Origin: Thiotrichaceae bacterium
Lineage (GTDB): Bacteria > Pseudomonadota > Gammaproteobacteria > Thiotrichales > Thiotrichaceae
DNA: 64,000 nt
Direction of reading: 5' to 3'
NCBI GenBank assembly: GCA_026989335.1
Contig: JALSJN010000011.1
Span: 1 to 64,000 of the forward strand
Shown in pieces: positions 1 through 9,887 of this stretch. The position numbers were made by a program, and so were the translations under genes. Position 1 is the stretch's first letter. Each line of letters opens with the position of its first letter. The notes under the pieces are model-generated. The model ran no database searches. It saw only the letters and a program-made list of their open reading frames with translations, and had not been told where the DNA came from.

Positions 1-1
1 T

Positions 2-52
2 ATAAAGAATCAGACACCACCAGAGCCTGATGATAATTTTGACGTGACTTAA
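2..52 (+). CDS. C-terminal tail of an unidentified CDS truncated by the window edge (..IKNQTPPEPDDNFDVT*)
   Basis: Open frame from base 2 to TAA at 50-52, followed by hairpins; too short to identify. Confidence 0.3.
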   Translation: MKNQTPPEPDDNFDVT

Positions 53-96
53 TCGTCTGGATAGACGATCACTTGGCTTTAGCCGAAAATACGAAG

Positions 97-116
97 CCAC
101 CGGCTTGAGCCGGTGG
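97..116. terminator. Strong hairpin CCACCGGC-TTGA-GCCGGTGG (a smaller GGCTTTAGCC palindrome lies at 75-84)
   Basis: Perfect 8-bp GC-rich stem with 4-nt loop after the upstream stop codon; no clear U-tract. Confidence 0.45.
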
Positions 117-348
117 TCGTTGACAAGTTGCAACATGAAAGAGCTTCTAAGCTTCTAAACGATGAAATCATGTAGTAATTAATAGTGTTTATTTTATTGC
201 GTTAGATATAAATTCACTTTATCCTAAAAGTAACTCCGATCATCACCGTTGAGTACCAATATCTACTATTTGTTATAGCCTCCCGAATAGAAATTTTGCC
301 ACAGTATCAAAATCAAAAGAAGTACCCCAATTTACAAGGATGTAAAGG

Positions 349-3300
349 ATGTATACGAAAAAAAGACCATTAGTCATACTTTCACGCACTTCAAAAGTTG
401 CTTTAAGCTTGCTTTTTACAGGTTTATTTTTATCCGCCTGTGGCGGGAGGGATAAAAATTCTAATAGTGCTGAATCAACTAATAACGGTGGAGGTAACGG
501 CGGTACAGCAACAACTAATGCCTCACCCACCGCGAACGTGGGGTCAGTTGTTAACGTAACCGTTAATAACTCTGTTCATATAACAGGTTCTGGGACTGAT
601 AGTGATGGTGAAATTGTTGCTTATCAATGGTCTGAAGATGGCAAGGTTCTTGGCACAAGTGCATCCCTTTCATATACCGCTACCATCGAGGGTAAACACG
701 TATTAACACTAACGGTTACTGATAATAATAATGCAACTGGAACGGATACCTTACACTTCACCGCCAAGGCACCTGTCGTTAATATACCGACTCCTAATAA
801 ACCAGCGTGTATCACACTCGATGCTTTAAAAAACCAAATCAAGAATAATGAAGATGTTACTCAGGTGAATACCTCTTGTCTTACTGATATGAGCGCCTTG
901 TTCTACAAAGCAAAAGACTTTAATCAAGATATTGGTGGTTGGGATGTTTCTAAAGTTAAAGACATGCGGTATATGTTTGAAGCTGCGACCAGTTTTAATC
1001 AAGATATTAGCAATTGGGATGTTTCAAATGTAACAGAAATGGGTTACATGTTTTATTCAGCAAAGCGTTTTAATCAGCCGATAGGTCGCTGGAAAATGTC
1101 TAGCGTTACCAGTATTTCTGGTATGTTTTCAGGTGCCTTAGCATTCAACCAAACAGTCAGCGACTGGGATGTATCAAACGTTACCAGTATGTTCAGTGTG
1201 TTTTCAGGAGCTTCGGCATTTAGTGATCAAGACCTTCGCGCGTGGGATGTCTCTAAAGTTAACTCTCGCCAATATTTTATGAAAGGAGTCGGAGTTGGGA
1301 ATACGCCGCCTAACTGGGACGATCAAGATAAAACCGCACCCGTAATATCCGTTAACGGTGGTGATGTCACTATCGAACAAGACGCAAGTTATACTGATGC
1401 AGGCGCTACCGCTGTAGACAATATCGACGGCGAGTTGGAAGTTGTAGTAACAGGCTCTGTCGATACCGCTACTATTGCTAAATACACTATAACCTATACG
1501 GCAACCGATGCTGCAGGCAATAGCAGTACTGCCACAAGAACAGTCACCGTGATAGCCAAAACACCACAAAACCATGCACCTGTTGTAATTGACCTGCAAG
1601 AAAAGCTTAAGGAAAATGTCAGTACACATGAAATCATACTGTTAGGTACTGATGTCGATGGCGATAACCTCGTCTATAGTCTTATCACCGAGCCAACCCA
1701 TGGTAGCGTAGTCATTAGTGGTAACAAAGCTAGTTATACACCTAGGGCCGATTACTTTGGCCTCGACAGCTTTATCTATAAAGCCAATGACGGTATTACC
1801 GATTCAAATAATGCAACAGTGAGACTTATAATCAGCTCAACCAACAAAGCACCTACGGCTAATGCTGGTGCAGATACCAGCGTGCAAGTTAATACTCCGG
1901 TTGCTTTAACGGCTACAGCCACAGATATTGATGGCACGATTACCCGCTATGTTTGGAAAGAAGACAATATCACGCTGGCAACAACTGCAGTATTTGACTA
2001 CACCCCCAAAACCGAAGGTGAGCATACGTTAACCCTAACAGTCACTGATAACGAAGGCACAACAGCGACTGATCAAGTCATCGTTACCGCAACGGCAACA
2101 CCAAACCTTGCACCCACTGCAAATGCAGGAAAAGACACCACTGTTCAGCTTGGAAAGTCTGTAACCCTAACCGGTTCAGGCGTAGATACTGACGGTACAA
2201 TTGCCTCTCATAGTTGGAGCGAGAATGGAGCAGTAATCGCTACAACAGCAGGCTTTGAATACACACCAACCACCCAGGGCAGCCATACGTTGACGCTTAC
2301 AGTTACTGATAATGACGGTGCAACAGCGACTGATGATATAAATATAACGGTTACATTGGCAGCACCTTACCAAATAATTTTTGGGACAAACCCAGTAAAG
2401 GTTGCTAGAAATATACAAACAAGCCTCTTCACTCAAACGCTACAAAAAATCACGTCCGTTATTGATGGGAGCGGAAACCCTGTTGCAACTGAGCCTACAT
2501 TTGACCCCAATGTTGTTGACTTAAGTACACCCGGTACTTACCCCGTAGAGTTTTCTTATACCGACCCCTATGGCAGAACAATAAGCAATACATTATTGGT
2601 TATTGTAGAAAACTATGCTCCGGTTGCTGTTTCAGCCAGTATCACCGTTGATGAAGACTCCGTTAATAACCCGATTACGTTAGTTGCTAGCGATGCCAAC
2701 CAATGGGATACACTCACGTATATAGTGAATCAGCCTAGCCATGGTACGGTTTCTGGTACATTTCCAAATGTTACTTATTCGCCCGTACCTAACTATGCGG
2801 GTTCTGATAGTTTCACCTTTACAGTCAATGATGGTATTGCTGAATCTACGGGTACGATTAGCATAACAGTAACAGATTTACCTGAGCCACAGGGTGCTTG
2901 GTTGCCTGCAGGAATGGGTGGCGGTGGCGGTATAGAGCTACCATCAATCAGTCCTCACGATAAAAATACCGTGATGATAACAACCGATATGTCGGGGGTT
3001 TATAAGACGCAAAATTTTGGTAAGGACTGGGGGTTATTACCGTTCAAAACTGCGGCTCAAAAAGGTATAACAGATCGGGGTGGAAGCTCGCCGATTCAGT
3101 TTACGTCTGATTCCAATGTGATTTATGCTAATCATCGTGACACCTATCCCAAAGATGACTTTATAACAGAGGATATAAATTCACCCGAGCACATTCGTTA
3201 TGTTGTAAAAAGTACTGATGCTGGCAAAACATTTAACCGACTAAAAGCTGCCAATACACAGTATAGCTCGCAAGTTTATGCTGACCCTGCATCGAGTAAG

Positions 3301-5406
3301 AGGCTTATTCTTAGGGCAGAAATTAACGGTGAAATGCAAGTTCTTTACTCCAATGATGGTGGTGACTCTTTTGTTTCAATTCCTGCTATAACCCCAGTCA
3401 TTGTTCCAACAGACGATCCAAATGCACCTGACCTTGTACTACATGTGATGGGAGCTTTCTGGAATGGTGATGAAGTTGTTATTGCCACTAATGGAGGGTT
3501 GTATGTTTCAAATAGTAGCGACCATAATAAAGTTGCTTTCAAAAAAGTAACAACGGCAAAGTTTAATAATCCAGCAAAAGAGTCTTTGACCACTTTCAGT
3601 AGCGCTAAAGATGCTCAAGGAAATATTAGCTTTTTTGCTGTTACTTACCCAACGAGTCTTGGCTGGTCTATAAACTACCCAAGAAATCCATCCTACGTTG
3701 TAGAACCCGTCGATGAGCCCACCGATAAATACACTTTTGAAGATATTAGCGTCTATCGTATGGACTGGGAAAAACCACCATTGTTACCAACATGGGAAAC
3801 TGTCAACTACACCAAGTCTGACTTTATACCATTTTGGGTGGGCACTGCGCGTAATGATATTAAAACGGTCTACTTGGCGGGTATTGATAGAAATCCTTGG
3901 TTAAGACCTGCGGTGATTAAAAATACTCAAGGGGCAAAAGGAGATAAGCTCTCTTGGACAAGCGTGTTGTTAACCGATGCATGTCAAGGCAATGATACTT
4001 GTGATGGAAACAATGACCCGAAAGGCTGGCGCCCACCAGAGCCTAATAAAAATATACGAAGTGGTTGGGGGTCAACGGATGGGTTATACAATACTGGTGA
4101 AGGCGTCAATGAGATTACATGGGGCTGGTCACCGGATGCAGAAGGCTTTGCTGTAGACCCTAATGATTCATCACGAATTATATTATCAACCAATGCCTTA
4201 TTTTCAAGTGAGAATGGAGGAGATGACTGGACTCAGATTTATAATAAACAAGATAACCAAAATGATTTTGGCGCAATTCCACAGCATGACAGTAACAAAC
4301 GTTACAAAAGTAATGGTATGGAACCCACAGTAACGTGGTGGATGGAGTGGCTAAATAATAATGACGTGGTTGCGGCTCAAACAGATGTGAAAGGCATGTT
4401 AAGCAATGATGATGGTATTTCTTGGCGCAGCTTGGCTAACACCTTGCCCAACGAAAATACCTACAAGATAACAAAAAGTATTGATGGTAAAAACTTATTT
4501 GCTGCGACAGCTAAAACCAATGATTATTACCTTGATCATTATAGAATGCGAGATTTAGAGGACGCTACAGTAAATATTAGTACATGCCTTGCAGATAATA
4601 ATGTTGCAGAAGAGAGCTTTAGAGGTGCGATCAGTCAATCTGATTTTGAGGCTACAGATTGGAAAATATTACAAAAGTTCCAATGTCCCGTTGTTTGGGT
4701 TGAGGTCGATAAAACAAACCCTAAAAAACTCTATGCTAGTGTTATTCATAGCAAGCATGGTGGTATCTATGTGACGGAAGATGTGACGGCAGCCAAACCC
4801 TTATTTACCTTATTAAGTAAAGGGCCGTCGCTTACAAAAGGTAATCCAAACAATATTATTGCTCTTAATAATGGTGACTTATTAGCCAGTTGGTCTGTTA
4901 AGTTTGACCACGTTACAGGTAAAGCTGTGGGCTCAGGGGTGTTCAAGTGGGTCAACAGTACAAAGAAGTGGCTGAGTTATACGCAACCTAAGTCGATGGA
5001 TAAATGGACGCGCGATGTAGTGAAACACCCAACGAATGATAGCGTTTGGTTTGCATCAAGTTATAACCAATATGATAAATTTAATACACCAAGTAAATCA
5101 AACCTAGTTATAAACGGGGGAGGTGGCATATTCAGATACTCAAATAATGGAGCAGTATTTGAAAGAATCACGCCCGAAGAAATTTACCGTGCCGATAGTA
5201 TTTCTATTAATCCAAACAATACGGATGAGGCCTACGTCACGACTCAAAGTGATGGCTTATGGAAAACGGTTAACTTAAATGCGCCCAAGCCACTGTTTGA
5301 AAGAGTCACGACATTCAATTACCGTCACCCACTACGGGTATTTTATTCACCCGTAGGTAAACCTTGGGTTACAACATTTGGCGGGGGGGTATTTTATCTA
5401 AAGTAG
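349..5406 (+). CDS. Giant multidomain surface lipoprotein: PKD repeats, BspA-like DUF285 repeats, DUF5011 Ig-like, cadherin/VCBS-like repeats, C-terminal BNR/sortilin-like (GH74-like) propeller
   Basis: Lipobox LFLSACGG; repeated 'FNQDI..WDVS.V..M..MF' (DUF285); 'ASYTDAGATAVDNIDG' (DUF5011); 'ANAGADTSVQVNTPVALTATATDIDGTI..Y.W' (PKD); C-terminal Asp-box-like segments ('YSNDGGDSF','SSENGGDDW','SNDDGISW'). Confidence 0.8.
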   Translation: MYTKKRPLVILSRTSKVALSLLFTGLFLSACGGRDKNSNSAESTNNGGGNGGTATTNASPTANVGSVVNVTVNNSVHITGSGTDSDGEIVAYQWSEDGKVLGTSASLSYTATIEGKHVLTLTVTDNNNATGTDTLHFTAKAPVVNIPTPNKPACITLDALKNQIKNNEDVTQVNTSCLTDMSALFYKAKDFNQDIGGWDVSKVKDMRYMFEAATSFNQDISNWDVSNVTEMGYMFYSAKRFNQPIGRWKMSSVTSISGMFSGALAFNQTVSDWDVSNVTSMFSVFSGASAFSDQDLRAWDVSKVNSRQYFMKGVGVGNTPPNWDDQDKTAPVISVNGGDVTIEQDASYTDAGATAVDNIDGELEVVVTGSVDTATIAKYTITYTATDAAGNSSTATRTVTVIAKTPQNHAPVVIDLQEKLKENVSTHEIILLGTDVDGDNLVYSLITEPTHGSVVISGNKASYTPRADYFGLDSFIYKANDGITDSNNATVRLIISSTNKAPTANAGADTSVQVNTPVALTATATDIDGTITRYVWKEDNITLATTAVFDYTPKTEGEHTLTLTVTDNEGTTATDQVIVTATATPNLAPTANAGKDTTVQLGKSVTLTGSGVDTDGTIASHSWSENGAVIATTAGFEYTPTTQGSHTLTLTVTDNDGATATDDINITVTLAAPYQIIFGTNPVKVARNIQTSLFTQTLQKITSVIDGSGNPVATEPTFDPNVVDLSTPGTYPVEFSYTDPYGRTISNTLLVIVENYAPVAVSASITVDEDSVNNPITLVASDANQWDTLTYIVNQPSHGTVSGTFPNVTYSPVPNYAGSDSFTFTVNDGIAESTGTISITVTDLPEPQGAWLPAGMGGGGGIELPSISPHDKNTVMITTDMSGVYKTQNFGKDWGLLPFKTAAQKGITDRGGSSPIQFTSDSNVIYANHRDTYPKDDFITEDINSPEHIRYVVKSTDAGKTFNRLKAANTQYSSQVYADPASSKRLILRAEINGEMQVLYSNDGGDSFVSIPAITPVIVPTDDPNAPDLVLHVMGAFWNGDEVVIATNGGLYVSNSSDHNKVAFKKVTTAKFNNPAKESLTTFSSAKDAQGNISFFAVTYPTSLGWSINYPRNPSYVVEPVDEPTDKYTFEDISVYRMDWEKPPLLPTWETVNYTKSDFIPFWVGTARNDIKTVYLAGIDRNPWLRPAVIKNTQGAKGDKLSWTSVLLTDACQGNDTCDGNNDPKGWRPPEPNKNIRSGWGSTDGLYNTGEGVNEITWGWSPDAEGFAVDPNDSSRIILSTNALFSSENGGDDWTQIYNKQDNQNDFGAIPQHDSNKRYKSNGMEPTVTWWMEWLNNNDVVAAQTDVKGMLSNDDGISWRSLANTLPNENTYKITKSIDGKNLFAATAKTNDYYLDHYRMRDLEDATVNISTCLADNNVAEESFRGAISQSDFEATDWKILQKFQCPVVWVEVDKTNPKKLYASVIHSKHGGIYVTEDVTAAKPLFTLLSKGPSLTKGNPNNIIALNNGDLLASWSVKFDHVTGKAVGSGVFKWVNSTKKWLSYTQPKSMDKWTRDVVKHPTNDSVWFASSYNQYDKFNTPSKSNLVINGGGGIFRYSNNGAVFERITPEEIYRADSISINPNNTDEAYVTTQSDGLWKTVNLNAPKPLFERVTTFNYRHPLRVFYSPVGKPWVTTFGGGVFYLK

Positions 5407-5454
5407 ATTTAGCTTTTAGACCCTATGATTTATAAGTGTTTAAGAGGTTTATCT

Positions 5455-5937
5455 CTACTCAAACCAAACGCTATCAAAGGTTTCTTCTTCTGTTGAATTA
5501 ACCTGACGTTCAACACGCGGAATAGCCTTAAGAAATAGCTTTACCTGTTCTTCAAGAATATTTAACTTCTGCTGGCGAAAGTTTCTTTCCTCTACAGGCA
5601 CTTCTATATTATTAGCCAAAATCAAGGTTGAACGTGCCTGTTTGCGCCGATCAAAAGTCATGTAGTATAAAGCCATATAAGCTTTGCTTGCATCTTGATG
5701 TAGTTTATAAAGATTTTCGAGTTGAGGGATATTGACCAGTTTATAGCCTTCATCTGTATACCATTTGCCGAATACTAAGGCATCACAATTCTGAGGCTTT
5801 TTAATTTTCTCTTGCGGCAGACCTTTAACTAAATAACGCCCCTGCCGAACCCAATCGACATGCTGAGGTCTTGCTTGTTGCAGTATTTTTATTATTTCGG
5901 TTTTGTTCATGACGTGCTTATTTTTATATTTAAGCAA
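5455..5937 (-). CDS. Small cytosolic protein with a divergent CZB (chemoreceptor zinc-binding)-like domain; start may be Met at 5910
   Basis: 'HVDW...NCDALVFGKWYTDEGYKL..IPQLENLYKLHQDASKAY' resembles the CZB pattern, with non-canonical Cys position and last His. Confidence 0.4.
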   Translation of the reverse strand: MLKYKNKHVMNKTEIIKILQQARPQHVDWVRQGRYLVKGLPQEKIKKPQNCDALVFGKWYTDEGYKLVNIPQLENLYKLHQDASKAYMALYYMTFDRRKQARSTLILANNIEVPVEERNFRQQKLNILEEQVKLFLKAIPRVERQVNSTEEETFDSVWFE

Positions 5938-6041
5938 TCATAAATCAGATAAGGTAATAATCAAGAACTCTCAGACTAGCTGTAAAAGCCTTTTTAGGCG
6001 TTAGAGCTGATATGATCGAACGTAATAAACCAGCGCCTCCT

Positions 6042-6794
6042 CTAAAGCAGAAAAAGTTTCGCCGAAATAATCAATAGCGATAAAGCCAAGACCATTCGCA
6101 CGATTTTTTCGCCTTTCGTAATAGCCAGTTTTACTGCGACCAATGTACCCGCAATCATTCCGAGTGACAACGCGAGAGCCGCAAACCAATTTACATTTCC
6201 AGTTATAATAAAAGCAATCACAGCAGGTACGGTAAACACCATCACAATAAACACTTTGTGCATATTAATTTTGACCAAATCCATGCGGTATAAATGTAAT
6301 AAGGCTGCCATAATAATGAAGCCAACACCCGCTTGAATGAATCCGCCATAAAAACCTACGGCAAACATTACTGGCCATGCTAGCCAGTTTGTCCATGTGT
6401 GTTGCTTAGCATGTTTTATTAATTCAGCTTTAGGAATTATCAAGGAAATAACAATCAGAATCATCACAAATCCTAGTATCTTTGTGAATAAAGCATCATC
6501 TATTTTAACCGCAAAAAAGGCACCTAAAATACCTCCGGGTAAGGTCATTAATGAGAGTTTTAAACTTAAAGGGAAATCAGCATGCTGCTGTTTTTTAAAC
6601 GCTGCTACAGCCGTGATCGCTTCAACCTGTATCGCGATTCGGTTCGAACCGTTGGCAACGGTAGCATCAAAACCAAGAAAAATCATAATAGGAATAGTTA
6701 AGGCAGAGCCGCCACCTGCAAGTACATTTAAAAATCCCGCGACAGCGCCCGATAAGCAAAGAATAATAAAAAGAATGGGATCAGAGAATGACAC
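6042..6794 (-). CDS. TauE/SafE family sulfite-exporter-type permease (DUF81)
   Basis: Multi-TM; 'GFLNVLAGGGSALTIPIMIFLGFDATVANGSNRIAI' and 'GFYGGFIQAGVGF' signatures. Confidence 0.85.
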   Translation of the reverse strand: MSFSDPILFIILCLSGAVAGFLNVLAGGGSALTIPIMIFLGFDATVANGSNRIAIQVEAITAVAAFKKQQHADFPLSLKLSLMTLPGGILGAFFAVKIDDALFTKILGFVMILIVISLIIPKAELIKHAKQHTWTNWLAWPVMFAVGFYGGFIQAGVGFIIMAALLHLYRMDLVKINMHKVFIVMVFTVPAVIAFIITGNVNWFAALALSLGMIAGTLVAVKLAITKGEKIVRMVLALSLLIISAKLFLL

Positions 6795-6862
6795 TTTTCG
6801 TAAGTTCCTAGCAATAAGAAGCTACTATCATAAGCCTAAAGCGTGTTACCAAACTATGATTT

Positions 6863-7810
6863 TTAGTAAATATTGCTCTTTCTCAAATGACGACCTACCG
6901 CTATCCATGCGCCAATTAGGCCTAATAAGCTGCTAGCAAGTAAAATATAAAGGGTGATTTTTAAGCCTAAACCGCTAATGGTAAAGGTGCTGCCGTAGAG
7001 TTGGGCAAGTTCGTTCACGGGTGAGATTAAAAACAATAGAGCAAAATGCACGAAGACTAAACTCATCACCCCACCGAACAAACCATACCAAAGCCCACTG
7101 TATAAAAAAGGCCGTCGAATATAGACCGAGGTCGCACCAATTAGTTGAGAGACTTCGATCTCTTCTTTGCGATTTTCTATATTTAACTTGATGGTATTGC
7201 CCACGACTAACAAAACTGTCAGTGCGAGTAATATGGAGACTACCAATATCGCTCGCTCGGCTATTCTTAGAATTCCCCTAAGCCGTTGCACCCATTCAAT
7301 GTCCATTTGAACCAAGTCTATTTCAGGGTAATTTTCTAGTTTTTTTGATAATTTTTTAAGGTCTAAACCGGGTTGGCCAATCATATTTAAATGGGGTGTG
7401 ACAACTAATACATGGGGCAGGGGGTTTTCATCGAGTGTTTCTAGGGTTTCAGCAAAACCTGTTATTTTTCTAAAGTCCGCCAATGCTTCATCACGCGGCA
7501 CTAAAACGACCTTATCTATTTCAGTCAACTCTTCTAGCAATTGCCCTCGGTCATACGCTTGCTGTTCAGAAATTCCTTGTTTGATAAACAGTGAAATAGT
7601 CGGTACTTCGCGCTTATCATCGGTTAATGATTTTAGGTTTTTGAGCAATAGGTGCAAACTGGCAGGTAATGATAAGGCAATTGCTATTGCGGCCAAGGTA
7701 ATCCATGTGGATAAAGGTGACTGCCATAAACGCGATAAACTAAAAGAAACGGCTTCTTTATGATGACCTAATACGCCAACAGAAGCGGTAGATGCTTGTT
7801 TCTTGGCCAT
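6863..7810 (-). CDS. ftsX: Cell division ABC transporter permease FtsX
   Basis: FtsX-like topology and sequence; overlaps the end of ftsE. Confidence 0.9.
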   Translation of the reverse strand: MAKKQASTASVGVLGHHKEAVSFSLSRLWQSPLSTWITLAAIAIALSLPASLHLLLKNLKSLTDDKREVPTISLFIKQGISEQQAYDRGQLLEELTEIDKVVLVPRDEALADFRKITGFAETLETLDENPLPHVLVVTPHLNMIGQPGLDLKKLSKKLENYPEIDLVQMDIEWVQRLRGILRIAERAILVVSILLALTVLLVVGNTIKLNIENRKEEIEVSQLIGATSVYIRRPFLYSGLWYGLFGGVMSLVFVHFALLFLISPVNELAQLYGSTFTISGLGLKITLYILLASSLLGLIGAWIAVGRHLRKSNIY

Positions 7811-8457
7811 TAGGTTTTTACCTTGCGTAATACGATGGTGCGCTTTTTCGTATCTTGAATAAGGGAGTGGTCATGACTGGCAATTAACACGGTTGAGCCA
7901 AAGTCATTAAATTGCTTAAAGGTTTGCATAATGTCATGGGCTAAATCGGGGTCAAGATTACCGGTTGGTTCATCCGCTAAAATAATCATCGGTTTGTTCA
8001 CTACCGCTCTAGCAATACCGACCCGCTGCTTTTCGCCCGCAGAAAGCATCACGGGGTATTCTTTTTCTTTTTGTAGCAGGTTGACCTTATCCAGTGCTGC
8101 ACGCACACGACGCTTAATATCATTGAGCCTCATGCCTTCAAATTTTAAAGGTAGGGCGACATTATCGAAAATGGTACGATCATAAAGTAAGTGATGATCC
8201 TGAAAGATCATGCCAATGTTACGTCTAAACGAAGGAATTTTATTTTTCTTAAGGGATGATGAGTTCTGCCCAGCAATGATAACCTCCCCCTCGGAAGGGA
8301 AGTCAAGCATGGCGATAAGCTTTAGCAGGGTACTTTTACCCGCGCCAGAATTACCGGTAAGAAAAGCCATCTCGCCCTGTGCTAATTTTAAATTAACATT
8401 ATATAATGCCAACTGCCCAGTCGGATATTGCTTGGTAACTGATTTGAATTCAATCAT
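7810..8457 (-). CDS. ftsE: Cell division ATP-binding protein FtsE
   Basis: Walker A GNSGAGKST, 'LSAGEKQRVGIARAVVNKP', 'ILADEPTGNLD'; MIEFKSVTKQYP start. Confidence 0.95.
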   Translation of the reverse strand: MIEFKSVTKQYPTGQLALYNVNLKLAQGEMAFLTGNSGAGKSTLLKLIAMLDFPSEGEVIIAGQNSSSLKKNKIPSFRRNIGMIFQDHHLLYDRTIFDNVALPLKFEGMRLNDIKRRVRAALDKVNLLQKEKEYPVMLSAGEKQRVGIARAVVNKPMIILADEPTGNLDPDLAHDIMQTFKQFNDFGSTVLIASHDHSLIQDTKKRTIVLRKVKT

Positions 8458-8591
8458 AGTGAATTTTAGAATTGTTTTTTAGAAAACGCCCAAAAGATAC
8501 AGTTTACTCATTTTGATAATTAACGCAATAGAAGTGCTAGACTACTTGTAAACATATCAAAAACTTATTGTTACATTCTTCGGAGGAAGTC

Positions 8592-9695
8592 GTGTTAAAA
8601 AACATTTTTATAGGCTTTATGGCTCTGTTTTTTATGAGTTCGTTTGTTTATGCTGAAAAAACAATCAAAGAAGGCGAATACCGCGGCGGGAAAACAGCGA
8701 CTCATCCCACTTGGTTTAAAGAAAGTTTTCTTGATTTAGATGAAGATGTCAACGACGCAACGCAGGCTGATAAACGTTTAGTGCTGTACTTTTGGCAACC
8801 AGGTTGCCCTTATTGTAGTCAGCTCTGGGAAGAGAACTTTTCTGATCCAAGACTAGTAGCTTACTTTCGTAAAAACTTTGAAATTATTGCAATCAATATG
8901 TGGGGTGACCGCGATGTGATTAGTGTGGCTGGTAAAGATTACAGTGAAAAATCCTTTGCCGCAGCTCTCAATATCCAGTATACACCGACCTTGCTATTTT
9001 TTGATGAAAATAAAAAAGTCATCCACCGCTTGAATGGTTATGTGCCTCCAAAAACATTTAAATTGTCGCTCGATTTTGTCGCTAAAAAGCAAGAGCAAAA
9101 AGGTAGCTTTGGCCACTATGCCTCAACGCGTAAAGCCACTAGAAAAAATACAAGTAACGTGGAAGAAGAGTCATTTGGTATCACTGTAAGTAAGGGAAAT
9201 GTAAGTAACGGGCAGTCAAAACTTCATACAGAAGACTTTTTTATAAAAGCGCTTAATCTTGATGCGTTAACTCAACAATCTGAACAATATCTCGCCGTAT
9301 TTTTTGAAGAAAAAAACTGTAAAAACTGTGATTTACTTCACAACAAAACATTTCAAGATAAGACCACGAGACAGTTGGTTAAACAGTTTAAAAATGTACA
9401 GTTGTCTCGTTATGCGAGCACGCCTTTAACTACCCCGAAGGGGGTTAAAACAACGGTGAAAGACTGGGCAGACTCACTCAATATCGCATACTTGCCTGCA
9501 ATAGTTTTTTTCAATAAAAAGGGTAAGGAAGTGATGCGAATTGATGTCCAAATGCGCAGTTTTCATATCCAATCTGTTTTTGATTACGTGCTCACAGAAT
9601 CTTATAAAACAGAACCAAATTTTCAGCGTTATATCTCAGCACGGGCGGATAAAATCCGAGCTACGGGTATCGATGTCGATATTTGGAGGTATTGA
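8592..9695 (+). CDS. Secreted protein with two thioredoxin-fold domains (SoxW/thioredoxin_2-like)
   Basis: GTG start at 8592 with GGAGGA SD at 8582-8587; signal peptide; CxxC motifs GCPYCSQLW and NCKNCDLLH. Confidence 0.8.
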   Translation: MLKNIFIGFMALFFMSSFVYAEKTIKEGEYRGGKTATHPTWFKESFLDLDEDVNDATQADKRLVLYFWQPGCPYCSQLWEENFSDPRLVAYFRKNFEIIAINMWGDRDVISVAGKDYSEKSFAAALNIQYTPTLLFFDENKKVIHRLNGYVPPKTFKLSLDFVAKKQEQKGSFGHYASTRKATRKNTSNVEEESFGITVSKGNVSNGQSKLHTEDFFIKALNLDALTQQSEQYLAVFFEEKNCKNCDLLHNKTFQDKTTRQLVKQFKNVQLSRYASTPLTTPKGVKTTVKDWADSLNIAYLPAIVFFNKKGKEVMRIDVQMRSFHIQSVFDYVLTESYKTEPNFQRYISARADKIRATGIDVDIWRY

Positions 9696-9887
9696 AACTT
9701 TTCTTATGCCACATTAAGTCCAGTTGCTTTTAGGCTGAAATATAATTGTTCTTATTTTTCATAAAGTAAACGAGGGTAGCCGCTCTATTGTCGCGGAGTT
9801 TGTGGAAAATCAGGATGATTCTAGCCAGCATAAAATAATTGGACTTGATCGGTCTTTCCTTAACCACACAGTAGTCACCATTAAATC

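Noticed and set aside
6863-8457. Expected ftsY-ftsE-ftsX-rpoH operon
   Set aside because: Only ftsEX is present; flanks are a divergent thioredoxin gene and a TauE/SafE gene. Variation in this operon is not unusual enough to list as a finding
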